A stretch of DNA of 64,000 nt from Pseudomonas deceptionensis (GTDB lineage Bacteria > Pseudomonadota > Gammaproteobacteria > Pseudomonadales > Pseudomonadaceae), in assembly GCF_900106095.1 (NCBI RefSeq), contig NZ_FNUD01000002.1, positions 372,001-436,000 on the forward strand, given 5' to 3'. The notes under the pieces are model-generated. The model ran no database searches. It saw only the letters and a program-made list of their open reading frames with translations, and was not told the origin of the DNA. Positions 12,301 to 21,260 of the stretch are shown here, piece by piece; within the stretch, counting starts at the first letter, position 1, and every line of letters begins with the position of its first letter. The position numbers and the translations under genes were made by a program.

Positions 12301-14545
12301 CTTTGGACGCTGGCCAGCCGGGCATATCAACCGTGAGCGCGGCCGCATAGCCGCACAGCTCTTCGGAAATACAACCGCCCCGCACTTCAGCGACGGCTCT
12401 CCTGGCCATGGTGTAGGCCTCAAATTGGCGCAAGTTTTCCAGCAGTAACACTGGCATCGGCTCGCCCTCGGTATACATGCGCCGCAGGTCCCCCTCTTGC
12501 ACGTCACACACCTTGAGCATGAGCTCTATATCTATGTCCCGCAGGCCTTTCACCAATGGCCCCAAGCGACGCTTCAGTGTCGTGCGACTCCATGTAAGAG
12601 GCTGATCTCCTTCATCCACCCATACCCCATACCCGCTGCTCTTAAACTCGGGCCTGTAGGCAGTGGGGTTTGTGGGGTGAATGCCGCGGTATTGCTCGTA
12701 AATGGGGTCATATTCCAGCACATAGGTTTTACCTTCGTGCGACAACACTTTCTGCCCCTCAATCAGGTGCAGCCCCAGCTCACTCACCCTGGAGCCTGGG
12801 GAAATTTCAATCAAGCGCTCATAGGGACGCAGGTCAAGGTTCCACAGGCGTTGAGTCCCATTGCGCAAGTTGATTTTTTTGAGGCCATCGATAATCGGTG
12901 ACGCAACGTGAAAGACACCAGCACCTACTGCCAATGTCGCCATATTTTCCAGCACGTCGCTGATATGGGCCCAGGCTGCTTCCTTGTCGCCATCAGACCA
13001 CTCGTGAATACCCTCGATGGTTTCGTAGAGCAATTGCCCGGCCATGACTGCCAACATGACTTCGCCCAGGGGCGGTATAAGCATCGCCACCAGGTTGACT
13101 GCAAACAGCCCGATGTTCAGGTAGTGCGAATAGCGCAATGATCGGTTATGAGCATCGGTAATCGCGGTGGGCAGCGCCATGGCTTGCCCATTTAAAAAGG
13201 CTTGGGCGCGCATCTGTTTGAGCAATGTGCTCCAGAGGTCAATGTCTACCCAGGTGCCTTCGTCGCCCAAAGTAGTGGCGTTAATGCTGATCGAAGGATG
13301 TTCAGCCTGAACACGGCTTTTGTGGGTTTCGGGGCTGGGCGATACCACTAGCACCAACGAGGCTTGCGGCGCTAAAGCACGAAACCAGAATTGGGTACTT
13401 TCGGAGCGGAACCACTCCACCCCCCAAGGCTGATCAGGAGCATCCTTGATTCGTTCGGTCAGGCGCCTGTAGTAATAAGGACGATCCGTTTGTTGGATAA
13501 ACCGGCTAATAAACGCCTGATACGGCGTCAAACCTATCTGCGTTAATGCCGAACTGCGAGCCGTGAGCTTGCGCACCAGTTCGTCGCGAAAATCATCGTA
13601 AGAGGCGTACCACTTCAGGGGGTGCTCGGGATCACCGGGAATCCAGACAATGAGATCAGTGGCGTATCGGTATTTCTCGCTAAAAGAGAACACGACGCAG
13701 CCATGCAGCAAAAGCTCCATCACGCAGGGGGTGCGATACCACAGTTGCTGCTCGCCAACTCTGATGTTGCGCTCACCGTTGATCACTCGCCGCATCAGAG
13801 CATGGCTGTTGAGATCAATGTCCCCTTTGAGCAAGGCAATTTCCGCATCCAGCTTGAGCATGGCTTTTTGCTGTGTGGCATAGCGTTGTTCCAGTAAGCC
13901 TTGGGACACCCGGCCCTGGGGGTTCAAATACGTCTGTAGGTGTTCCTGGTACTGAGCGCCAATATCAAGGTCACGGCACAACTGGGTAAAGGTCTCGAGT
14001 TTCAATGAAGTGGTATAGGGTTGAGATCGCCCCAGTTCATCGGGCTGCGTAATAAAACCGGACTCTTCAGCAAAGTAATTGGCTTGTGATTCGGGCTGCT
14101 CAAAGTTGTGCAGCGCCGCTTGCAGCAATGACAACGTACGCACGCTGTGCGCCCCGGATCTGACGCCAAAAGCATCCACCGTCGGCGTGTAGAGCCGCAG
14201 ATACACGTTCTTCACGGGCAGTGTGAAGCCTGCAGAGTTGAGGGCGACCTCCAACAGCGGTTGCGCGAACGCCTCAGCCGTCTGCAAAGCGCTAAGGTGT
14301 TTATCCAAGCGATTTTGCGAAGTAAATCGAACCTCAAGCAACGATTTGAGCTGTGCTTTTTGCCTGTCGGTCGCAGTCGCGTACCACTCCGGAATATGGG
14401 GCTTGGTGTTCTTGAGCTCGGTCTTGCGTTCAACGCTGGTATCGACCAGCCATGGGGGAAGTGATCGCTTAAGGAAGGCATCATGACGCCCTCGCCGTGC
14501 CGTTTGAATCATCAGGGAGGACGCTTGAGTGTTGGAATCAAACAT
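9320..14545 (-). CDS. NEL-type E3 ubiquitin ligase-like protein with LRRs (copy 1)
   Basis: Very large protein of 1741 residues. The N-terminal part (about 1-470) resembles DUF6543/dermonecrotic-toxin-like proteins. A hydrophobic segment (YLNIGLFAVNLVAMLIPPLG, then VMLAVMAGQLL) follows at about 475-520. Leucine-rich repeats occupy about 1203-1340 (LRELDIT..LTHL, LEVLNLKGNAI, LKRLTLTRCNL). The C-terminal third matches the NEL ligase domain of IpaH/SspH effectors, with catalytic motif Cys1477-Val-Asp in SPYFCVDAG and the downstream block IDEVEIYLAY. NEL enzymes ubiquitinate host proteins through a cysteine thioester. The domain order (toxin-like region, LRR, NEL) is seen directly; ligase activity is inferred from the family. 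No signal peptide or type III signal was recognised. A GAGGGT site precedes the ATG. It is a paralogue of the next gene. Confidence 0.85.
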   Translation of the reverse strand: MFDSNTQASSLMIQTARRGRHDAFLKRSLPPWLVDTSVERKTELKNTKPHIPEWYATATDRQKAQLKSLLEVRFTSQNRLDKHLSALQTAEAFAQPLLEVALNSAGFTLPVKNVYLRLYTPTVDAFGVRSGAHSVRTLSLLQAALHNFEQPESQANYFAEESGFITQPDELGRSQPYTTSLKLETFTQLCRDLDIGAQYQEHLQTYLNPQGRVSQGLLEQRYATQQKAMLKLDAEIALLKGDIDLNSHALMRRVINGERNIRVGEQQLWYRTPCVMELLLHGCVVFSFSEKYRYATDLIVWIPGDPEHPLKWYASYDDFRDELVRKLTARSSALTQIGLTPYQAFISRFIQQTDRPYYYRRLTERIKDAPDQPWGVEWFRSESTQFWFRALAPQASLVLVVSPSPETHKSRVQAEHPSISINATTLGDEGTWVDIDLWSTLLKQMRAQAFLNGQAMALPTAITDAHNRSLRYSHYLNIGLFAVNLVAMLIPPLGEVMLAVMAGQLLYETIEGIHEWSDGDKEAAWAHISDVLENMATLAVGAGVFHVASPIIDGLKKINLRNGTQRLWNLDLRPYERLIEISPGSRVSELGLHLIEGQKVLSHEGKTYVLEYDPIYEQYRGIHPTNPTAYRPEFKSSGYGVWVDEGDQPLTWSRTTLKRRLGPLVKGLRDIDIELMLKVCDVQEGDLRRMYTEGEPMPVLLLENLRQFEAYTMARRAVAEVRGGCISEELCGYAAALTVDMPGWPASKAVVVSDSHELDASSISYGNARATQADVINVSRADLMAGELPGRVVDALSVPQLEALLGNRMPFERADRLAMFKEQLSVHMEKNIQRLFNSLREERVATAEPAHPSIELIKQMFPKLPRVMALRLVAQAGPDELKQLATGKVPLRLMEAARTLQRNARLSCAYLGFYLDGLVTTDTEVLVLNTLKSLPGWKNDLRLEVREEHFKGQLRASIGAQDAAHRKVLARISDGKYQALDEEGNQLHGIDDFYSSLQHALPDDYRKALGVPHVGQGLQLKRDLQHRALSRDQLQKLLKLKSDSRPFFLPPQRLVDGRLGYVLSGSAVLIEDDAQWAAMKVRLGRLYPTFTPNEINAFFKNKDASSKLRLQALEDEFDTFTTALWEWSYLSIEGKPVSATTTPQERRILRLKHQVRGRLEKAWRRSGQPHFDRTGQYLGQQLSFPLEGVGPVLQSLPALGADLGHVSKLSFSGVGVTDGIDTFLRSFKHLRELDITGESLTHLLPAITDMPFLEVLNLKGNAIVLTPEAIAQLRTLTLMRKLNFEGCPLGLPPDISRMPYLKRLTLTRCNLDRWPTGLFAHPRAREFKLLLDENPLRHIPDVGPGSDKAATVARTYLTLSELTTAVAERYNLYIESVGIDPLRLTLSRSEPDSLHWMSGLSPDQVAHNQALWNFVEAHAGSERFFNVIRDQARHLDLRSHAFKLDMTDKVWRMLQGISDSPELRDTLFEMATSPYFCVDAGVQLFNAMGVEVRLYEIYRGSPIFVGTEIFELARGKVRLDELGAIARARVRVLEAEGRLHPEYDANGNRVLHFDSLGRQIRDIDEVEIYLAYTTELAQRLNLPWQSPEMMFPESDVPPAMIERAFKRVQELEQGDGLIDQLLDQPIWIEYLKGAHAAQLKPIREKMIALTDLQTALRDWVEELGLTEQQRAELRTTIETAARLLGKSADEVALGRLMSNTVYDADMRELDAEEREVMHALTVQRSRPPLDSLLSDSGSDLD

Positions 14546-14570
14546 GGTTGACCCTCGAAAAATGTCTGAG

Positions 14571-14616
14571 TCATCAGCTTATCGAGGGGCAACCGGCTGT
14601 AAGGGTTATCTATTTA
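14571..14616 (-). promoter_or_regulatory. Shared upstream element of the NEL genes (copy 1)
   Basis: Read on the minus strand, this region has TAAATAGATA, 20 bases of weakly conserved spacer, then CTCGATAAGCTGATGA, ending 25 bases before the ATG at 14545. The same two blocks with the same spacing occur before the second NEL gene. TAAATAGATA may include a -10 element; no good -35 is visible, which suggests an activator or an alternative sigma factor. Confidence 0.5.
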
Positions 14617-14677
14617 GTGCCGTTCACTTAAGCCCACGCTGGGTTTTACAATCCGCGTCGCAACAAGTAACGGCGAA

Positions 14678-17600
14678 TCAGGAATCAGCTCTGCCTGTTT
14701 TCGGCTCGTCCTCGTCGGCTCCTACACCCAACGCCTCGTTCGTCAGAGATCGCATGGCGGCCTGCTTCTGTTGGTCAAAAACGCCCAATAGCGTGTAATA
14801 CGCCTCATCACCGAGCACCTGCCCTGGAACCACCTCCATGGCAAGGGTGTCGGCGGCCGCCTGGATGCTCTGGCGCAATACCTCTTTTTGCCCCTCGGAC
14901 AACATGGCGCCTTGCGCGACCAATGTTTCTTGCGCTTCTTGCAAGTCGATCAATGCATTTATTTTATTTTTCACAGCCTCAAACGTGACAGGGTTAGAAC
15001 GCTCAAGAAACTCAGTCCACATTGGCAGTTCAATTAATTGATCACGCAACCCTGTTCCCGCCTCCAAAGCTCTCACGTGGAGGTAAGCGCTCTCAAGCAT
15101 CTCTTCGGTCACATCACCTTCGGTGAACACCATATGAGGTACTTGCCAGGGCAAGGCCAACCTGTCATTGAGTTCGGTGGTGTATTTAAGGTAAATCTCA
15201 ACCTCATCGATGGACTTCATTAAAACCCCATTCTGGTAATGCGGCACAACATCGCCCGTCTCATCAAAAGCTTGATGCCGACGCCCCCCGGCGATCAACT
15301 CATCGACCCGCGCACGGGCAATTCTGCCCAACTGGTTGAGACGTGCCTTGCCTCTGGACAGGTCCAGCACCTCGAGTTTAACCAGCCACTCCTGCGGTAA
15401 GCGGTAGGCCTCATGCAACATCACCTCAATGCCTAATGCATTGAAAATCTGTGCCCCTGCATCCACGCACGTCATGGGAGCAGAGGCCATCAGAAAAATC
15501 TTGTCGAGAAGTTCTGCGCTTTCATCCATCGCCCCCAGCATTCGCCATATCTTGCCTTGCATATCCAGGATCGCCTCCCTCGGGCGATTCTTAAACGACC
15601 AGACCTGCTGTTCAAAAAGGTTAAACAGGGGTTCTGAACCATGCTCCTGCTCTATGCGATTCCACAAGGCTTGATTACTCACAACCTCTTCAGGACTAAA
15701 ACCGCGCAACCAATTGCGGCTGTCCCCTTCCAAGCCAAAGGGTCGTTGACGTTCAGGGTCAAGCTCAACTGCCTCCCGGTAAGTTTTCAACTTATTGAGC
15801 ACCTCAAATGGCAAGTCATCGTAAGTCACCAATGCTCGGGCCAGGGTATTAGCCCTGTCGGAGCCCGGCGCCACATCAGGAATGCTCGAAAGGCGGTTTC
15901 GTTCAAGGAACATCTGAAATTCTCGAGGCCGTGGAACAGCCAAAAACCCTGTTGGCCATTGCTCGACCTCACAATTTCTCAGATTCAAGCCTCGCAGGAG
16001 AGGCATGTGACTGATATCCGGGGACAAGCGAATAGGGTTGGACTCCAGCGACATCAGTTGCATGCGGGGCAATCGGCTCAGTTGGATCACAGACTCAGGC
16101 GTCAGCACAATGTCGTTAAACGACAAGTCAAGCTCGCCCAATCGCGGCATCCGCCCAATCGACGCGGGTAAATGCGTCAAATTGCAATCCCTGATTTCGA
16201 GCGAGCGCAGTTTGCTGAAGCGAGACATAAAGCTATCGATGCCATCGGCTGCGCCGATATCGTCCATGACCAGGCGGGTGACATGACCAAAATCCGCCGT
16301 CAGGGGCGGCAAGGACTCCAGAATGGGCCCCAACCCCGGTTCTTTGAATTCCAACATCTGCCCCAGATTACGGTCGCTGACGACATGCCGGGGCCCCACT
16401 CGACGCCAGGCTTTCTTCAGGAGATTACGTACCGAATGCCGTTGACGGAGTACTACCCGTTTGCGGTCCCAAGAAACACCACCCGACCCCGCCACTTCCC
16501 CGTCAACAGGCGAAATAATCCATCGATTAAGCGTGCTCTCCAACTGGTCTAATTCGCCCTCCAACACCTTTATACGAGCCACCGCATTTTCCCCATGCGC
16601 ATTCAGAAAACTCGACACAGCCGCCTCACCCACCTCGGGATAGAGGTTTTGAAGCCGGGCCTTCAAAGCTTCATTAGCGGTGGTGGCTGCACCTGCTGCG
16701 CCTCGGCCACTGAGCGGATAGCCCAGTCGACCGTCAGACAAACGCTCGGGAGGCTGAAAAAATGGGCGATTATCAGCTCGCATACCTAATAACTCGCGTA
16801 AATAGGGGCGCGGTAGTGCGTGCTGCTGGATCTTGAGCTTTAACTCACCCCCTTGGCCGACATGGGCCACGCCCACCGCTTTACGGTGGGCATCCGGCAG
16901 GGCATGTTGCAGGCTGCTGTAAAGATCATCATCGCCGTGCAGTTCATTGCCTTCGCCGTCAAACGCCTTGTATCTACCGTCCGAGATTCGGACCACTACT
17001 TTTCGTACGCTCGCATCACTCTTTCCAAAACTGGCTCTCAACTCACCACTGAACTGGTTATTACGTATTTCAATACGCAGGTCGTTTTGCCAGCCAGGCA
17101 GATGCTCAAGGGTATTCAAGACCAGGGTTTCGGTATCGGCTGTTATCAGGCCGTCCAGGTACAACCCTAAATAAGCGGCAGACAAGCGGGTTTGGCGCTG
17201 CCATTGACGCGCGACCCTGTGCAGGCGCGCCGGTAATTTACCGCCCTTGAGCTGAAGACTTTCTGCGGGATTGATGTCGGCCACTAGCCGACGTGCCATG
17301 CCAGTCGACAATTGGGGGAACAGACGCTTGACGAGTTTAATGGATGCGTTGGCCGGGTCTGTGTCCGACACAGGTTCGCCATACAAACTTGTGTACAGCC
17401 GATGAGTGTTTTTTTCCATGTGCATGGCCAGTCGCTCCTTGAACACACGCACTCGCTCTTCGGTGTCAAAGGGAACCTGATCACCCAGTAACCCTTCTAT
17501 TTGCGACTGACTCAACGCACCGATCACTCGCCCCGGTAACTGCCCCTCCATCAACTCTTCCTGGCTGATTCTGATTAGATTACTGCCCGTTGCCTGCGCG

Positions 17601-19900
17601 CTGCCGTAACGCTTGGCGTTTACTTGCGGCCAAAACTCATCGTACACATCAAAGGCCATGGTCTGCGGCCACCTCGCAAGCTCGGTGGTAAAAATGACGC
17701 TATACGTACTCAGATCCCTGGAGAGACGCCCGGCCCGTACTTCTTCGACAGCCTTCATGGCCTTGGTGTAGGCCCTGAACTGACGCAGGCTATCTACCAG
17801 CAAGCCGGGTAATGGCTCGTCCTCGACATACATGCGCCGCAGATCATCTTCCTGTACATCACTGACCTTGAGGATGTGATCGAATTCGGTATCGCTATAA
17901 TCTGCGCCCAAGGTCCCCAGACGGCGCTTCAGCATCGGCAGATCCCAGGTCAGCGGCTTCTCGCCCTCATGTACCCAAATACCCAGCCCTTTGTGTTTGA
18001 ACACGGGCTTATAGGCATGTGGGTCATAGGGGTGACCGGCGCGGTACTGCCCGGAAATGGGATCGAATTGCAGCACATAGGTTTTACCTTCGTGCAACAG
18101 CACGTTCTGCCCCTTTATTGTGTGCAACCCCGCGTTATCCGGGCGGGAATTCAGTGGAATTTCAATTGAGCGTTCATAGGGGCTCAGATCAGCCTTCCAC
18201 AGTCGTTGTGAACCATCGGGCAAGAAAACCACTTTGAGCTTTTCGATAACCGGCGACGCAACGTGAAAGACGCCAGCGCCTACCGCCAGTGTTGCCAGGT
18301 TTTCAAGCACGTCGCTGATATGAGCCCAGGCTGCTTGCGTGTCCCCCTCGCTCCATTCGACAAACCCATCCAGGGTTTCGTAGAGCAATTGCCCCGCCAT
18401 GACCACCATCATGACTTCGCCCAAGGGTGGTATGAGCATCGCCACCAGGTTGACCGCAAACAGCCCGATGTTCAGGTAGTGCGAATAGCGCAGCGAGCGA
18501 TTATTTGCATCAGCCAGCGCAGTAGGGATCGCCATGCTTTGTGCATTGGCAAAGGCTTGGGTGCGCATCTCTTTGAGCAAGGTGCTCCACAGATCAATGT
18601 CTGCCCAGATGCCTTCGCCGCCCATGTTGGTGGCGTTAACATGGATCGAGGGATGCTCTGCCAGAACACGGCTTTTATGGGTTTCAGGGTTTGGCGATAC
18701 AACGAATATCAACGAAGCTTGCGGCGCTAAGGCGCGGACCCAGAACTGGGTGGTTTCAGAACGGAACCACTCAACCCCCCATGGCTGTTGCGGAGCGTCC
18801 TCAACCAGCTCAGTTAAGCGCTTGTAGTAATAAGGGCGATCACTTTGCTTGATAAAACGGCTAATAAACGCCTGATACGGCGTAAAACCGGTCTGCGCCA
18901 AAGACGAGCTGCGAGCCGTGAGCTTGCGAACCAACTCATCGCGAAAATCATCATAAGTGGCGTACCGCTTCAGGGGGTGCTCGGGATCACCGGGAATCCA
19001 GACAATGAGATCCGTGGCGTATCGGTATTTCTCGCTAAAAGAGAACACGACGCAGCCATGCAGCAAAAGCTCCATCACGCAGGGCGTGCGATACCACAGT
19101 TGCTGGTCGCCATAAGTGATGTTGCGCTCACCGTTGATCACTCGCAGCATCAGGTCATGATCGTCGGGGCGAATATCACCTTTGAACAACGCGATTTGCG
19201 CATCCAGCTTGAGCATGGCTTTTTGCTGTGTGAAGTAACGGTGCTCCAATACACCTTGGGACACGGGCTCCTGGGGATCCAGGTACGGTTTAAGGTACTC
19301 CTGGTATTTAGCGCCAAGATCGAGGTCACGACACAGCTGGGTGAAGACTTCGATTTTCAGCAAGGTGCTGTAGGGTTGATATCGCCCCAGGTCATCCGGG
19401 CGAGTGATAAAACCGGACTCTGCGGCAAAGAAATTCGCTTGAGTTTCGGGTTGTTCGAAGTTGTGCAACGCCGCTTGCAGCAATGACAACGTGTACGTGC
19501 CATACCCCCCGGTGTTAACGCCGAAAGCATCTACTGCCGGGATGTATAGCTTCAGGTACACATCATTGACGTTCAGGGTGAAGCCTGCGGTTTTCAGGGC
19601 GGCTTCCAATAAAGGCTGTGCAAACGCCTCAAGCGGTAGCACTTTGTTCAAGTACAGATCCAGACGATTCTGCGAGGTAAATCGCGCCTCCAGTAAAGGC
19701 TTGAGATGTTTTTTACGAGCAGGCGTCAAAGCGCCATACCAGCCTGGCATGCGTAGTTCGGTGCTTTTAAGTGCAGCGCGATGCTCTGGCTTAGCGTCTA
19801 CCAGATAATGGGGAATAGAGGCCTTTAAGAACTCATAATGCCGCGCTTCGGTGATCGGCGTTGCGCCGGGAAGCAAGACACGACCTGTCGTCTCAGACAT
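14678..19900 (-). CDS. NEL-type E3 ubiquitin ligase-like protein with LRRs (copy 2)
   Basis: Paralogue of the preceding gene, 1740 residues from ATG 19900. The open frame extends 10 codons further upstream, but an AAGGAG six bases before ATG 19900 fixes the start (MSETTGRVLLPG). It has the same architecture: toxin-like N-terminal region, hydrophobic segment near 473-520, leucine-rich repeats near 1203-1342 and a C-terminal NEL domain with Cys1478-Val-Asp in APMTCVDAG and IDEVEIYLKY. Long stretches of the N-terminal half, such as YRTPCVMELLLHGCVVFSFS, are identical to copy 1. The LRR and far C-terminal parts differ more. This suggests an older tandem duplication whose target-recognition region has diverged. 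Activity and delivery route are inferred only. Confidence 0.85.
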   Translation of the reverse strand: MSETTGRVLLPGATPITEARHYEFLKASIPHYLVDAKPEHRAALKSTELRMPGWYGALTPARKKHLKPLLEARFTSQNRLDLYLNKVLPLEAFAQPLLEAALKTAGFTLNVNDVYLKLYIPAVDAFGVNTGGYGTYTLSLLQAALHNFEQPETQANFFAAESGFITRPDDLGRYQPYSTLLKIEVFTQLCRDLDLGAKYQEYLKPYLDPQEPVSQGVLEHRYFTQQKAMLKLDAQIALFKGDIRPDDHDLMLRVINGERNITYGDQQLWYRTPCVMELLLHGCVVFSFSEKYRYATDLIVWIPGDPEHPLKRYATYDDFRDELVRKLTARSSSLAQTGFTPYQAFISRFIKQSDRPYYYKRLTELVEDAPQQPWGVEWFRSETTQFWVRALAPQASLIFVVSPNPETHKSRVLAEHPSIHVNATNMGGEGIWADIDLWSTLLKEMRTQAFANAQSMAIPTALADANNRSLRYSHYLNIGLFAVNLVAMLIPPLGEVMMVVMAGQLLYETLDGFVEWSEGDTQAAWAHISDVLENLATLAVGAGVFHVASPVIEKLKVVFLPDGSQRLWKADLSPYERSIEIPLNSRPDNAGLHTIKGQNVLLHEGKTYVLQFDPISGQYRAGHPYDPHAYKPVFKHKGLGIWVHEGEKPLTWDLPMLKRRLGTLGADYSDTEFDHILKVSDVQEDDLRRMYVEDEPLPGLLVDSLRQFRAYTKAMKAVEEVRAGRLSRDLSTYSVIFTTELARWPQTMAFDVYDEFWPQVNAKRYGSAQATGSNLIRISQEELMEGQLPGRVIGALSQSQIEGLLGDQVPFDTEERVRVFKERLAMHMEKNTHRLYTSLYGEPVSDTDPANASIKLVKRLFPQLSTGMARRLVADINPAESLQLKGGKLPARLHRVARQWQRQTRLSAAYLGLYLDGLITADTETLVLNTLEHLPGWQNDLRIEIRNNQFSGELRASFGKSDASVRKVVVRISDGRYKAFDGEGNELHGDDDLYSSLQHALPDAHRKAVGVAHVGQGGELKLKIQQHALPRPYLRELLGMRADNRPFFQPPERLSDGRLGYPLSGRGAAGAATTANEALKARLQNLYPEVGEAAVSSFLNAHGENAVARIKVLEGELDQLESTLNRWIISPVDGEVAGSGGVSWDRKRVVLRQRHSVRNLLKKAWRRVGPRHVVSDRNLGQMLEFKEPGLGPILESLPPLTADFGHVTRLVMDDIGAADGIDSFMSRFSKLRSLEIRDCNLTHLPASIGRMPRLGELDLSFNDIVLTPESVIQLSRLPRMQLMSLESNPIRLSPDISHMPLLRGLNLRNCEVEQWPTGFLAVPRPREFQMFLERNRLSSIPDVAPGSDRANTLARALVTYDDLPFEVLNKLKTYREAVELDPERQRPFGLEGDSRNWLRGFSPEEVVSNQALWNRIEQEHGSEPLFNLFEQQVWSFKNRPREAILDMQGKIWRMLGAMDESAELLDKIFLMASAPMTCVDAGAQIFNALGIEVMLHEAYRLPQEWLVKLEVLDLSRGKARLNQLGRIARARVDELIAGGRRHQAFDETGDVVPHYQNGVLMKSIDEVEIYLKYTTELNDRLALPWQVPHMVFTEGDVTEEMLESAYLHVRALEAGTGLRDQLIELPMWTEFLERSNPVTFEAVKNKINALIDLQEAQETLVAQGAMLSEGQKEVLRQSIQAAADTLAMEVVPGQVLGDEAYYTLLGVFDQQKQAAMRSLTNEALGVGADEDEPKTGRADS

Positions 19901-19926
19901 GGAAAACTCCTTGATAAATGATGAGT

Positions 19927-19972
19927 TCATCAGGTTATCGAGGAGGTGATTTACTCAAGGGGTATCTATTTA
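19927..19972 (-). promoter_or_regulatory. Shared upstream element of the NEL genes (copy 2)
   Basis: The minus strand reads TAAATAGATA, 20 bases, then CTCGATAACCTGATGA, 26 bases before the ATG at 19900. Block identity and the 20-base spacing equal those of the copy at 14571-14616, although the intervening sequence differs. That pattern suggests a functional promoter/leader element and not simply leftover similarity. Confidence 0.5.
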
Positions 19973-19997
19973 TCCCCCAGCGCACGTCAGGTGAAAG

Positions 19998-20030
19998 CCT
20001 GCAGGCACACTCAAGTAGCGCGCCTGCAGG
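19998..20030 (-). terminator. Hairpin after cbpM
   Basis: Inverted repeat CCTGCAGGC (19998-20006) and GCCTGCAGG (20022-20030), just past the cbpM stop on the minus strand and before the leader of the second NEL gene. There is only a weak T-run, so it may be a processing hairpin and not a strict intrinsic terminator. Confidence 0.45.
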
Positions 20031-20043
20031 TTTAGCGTGGTCA

Positions 20044-20346
20044 TTACCCTACAAACCGCCCCAATTGCTGCTTCAACCGACGGTTTTCGTCACGCAGTTG
20101 CTGCACTTCTTCCAGAAGTTCCAGCGCCAGGGCGACGCCCTGCCACTCCATGTGCAAATCATCACGCAGCTTGGCCGCACGCTTGGCGATGACCAGTTCG
20201 TAGTCTTCAAAACGCCACACGTCTGGCGTGCGGCCCTGAGGTTCGATAATTCCGTGTTCGACAATCTCTATCACGTAAGTGGCCGGGATATTGGCCTCTT
20301 CGCAGAACCTTTCCATGTCCAGCTGAACGATCAGGGTGCTGCTCAT
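20044..20346 (-). CDS. cbpM: Chaperone modulatory protein CbpM
   Basis: Small cytoplasmic protein of 100 residues that, in E. coli, binds the J-domain of CbpA and inhibits both its co-chaperone and DNA-binding activities. The sequence has the MerR-like CbpM pattern (MERFCEEANI near 11-20, VEHGIIEPQG near 29-38, WRFEDYELVIAKRAAKLRDDL) followed by a C-terminal coiled coil (LLEEVQQLRDENRRLKQQL). It follows cbpA with only two bases between the cbpA stop and its own ATG, so the pair is co-translated. Confidence 0.92.
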   Translation of the reverse strand: MSSTLIVQLDMERFCEEANIPATYVIEIVEHGIIEPQGRTPDVWRFEDYELVIAKRAAKLRDDLHMEWQGVALALELLEEVQQLRDENRRLKQQLGRFVG

Positions 20347-20348
20347 GA

Positions 20349-21260
20349 TCAGTTACTCCATTGGGCTCTCGGGTCAAATGCCGCTTTGTCGGCGAGTTCT
20401 TGCCACAGTGCTTTGGTGGCCTCGTCGCCATGGGTCGGCATGACTACTTTCAATTGGGCATACAAATCACCACGCTGGCCTTTCTTGTCGCTCAGGCCGT
20501 GGCCCTTGATGCGCAAGCGTTGACCGCTCTGGCTGTCCGGGCGAATGGTCATCATCACCTTGCTGGTCAAGGTCGGTATCGCCACCTTGGTGCCCAGCGC
20601 AGCTTCCCACGGTGCCAACGGCACAGTGATGACCAGGTCGTGACCTTCAACATCGAATTTAGGGTGCGGCGCAAAGCGAATGATCAGGTATAGATCACCA
20701 TTGGCTGCACCGCCCATGCCCGGCGCGCCCTGCCCTTTAAGGCGGATACGCTCACCGTCCGTCACACCGGCCGGGATCTTCACGCTAAGGGTCTTGCTGG
20801 TGTCGCCGATCTGGAAGCTGATCTGCTTCGACTCGCCCGACAGGGTTTCTTCTAGGAAAATCGGCAGTTCCATTTCTACATCCTGTCCACGTCGACCCGC
20901 GCTGCGGCCCGACTGGCCACCAAAACCATTACCGCGCGAACCGAAGATCGAGCTGAAAAAATCTGAAAAATCGCCCTGATCTTCGAAACCACCGCTGGAA
21001 TGGCCCTGCCAGCCCGGCGGGCCCTGGAACGGTTGGCCGTGTTGGCCGTATTTGCGAATTTCATCGTACTCGGCACGTTTTTCGGCGCTTTTAAGCGCTT
21101 CATAGGCCTCGTTGACGTCCTTGAATTTGCTCTCGGCGTCCTTTTCCTTGCTTACATCCGGGTGATACTTGCGCGCCAGCTTGCGATAGGCGGTCTTGAT
21201 CGCCTTATCGTCAGCCGTGGGCTCGACACCCAGGATCTTGTAATAGTCTTTGAAGTCCAT
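20349..21260 (-). CDS. cbpA: Curved DNA-binding protein CbpA (DnaJ-type co-chaperone)
   Basis: DnaJ-class co-chaperone and nucleoid-associated protein, 303 residues from ATG 21260. The frame runs eight codons further, but [12 protein letters not shown] is the conserved start. The J-domain (residues 1-70) has the HPD motif in [10 protein letters not shown] Gly/Phe-rich linker ([19 protein letters not shown]) follows, and then two DnaJ C-terminal substrate-binding domains. No zinc-finger cysteines are present, which separates CbpA from DnaJ. It forms an operon with cbpM. Confidence 0.95.
   Translation of the reverse strand: MDFKDYYKILGVEPTADDKAIKTAYRKLARKYHPDVSKEKDAESKFKDVNEAYEALKSAEKRAEYDEIRKYGQHGQPFQGPPGWQGHSSGGFEDQGDFSDFFSSIFGSRGNGFGGQSGRSAGRRGQDVEMELPIFLEETLSGESKQISFQIGDTSKTLSVKIPAGVTDGERIRLKGQGAPGMGGAANGDLYLIIRFAPHPKFDVEGHDLVITVPLAPWEAALGTKVAIPTLTSKVMMTIRPDSQSGQRLRIKGHGLSDKKGQRGDLYAQLKVVMPTHGDEATKALWQELADKAAFDPRAQWSN

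Noticed and set aside
9320..19900. Recombination hot-spot/Tc toxin cluster
   Set aside because: No TcA/TcB/TcC or RHS repeat signatures were seen; the recognisable C-terminal domain is NEL.
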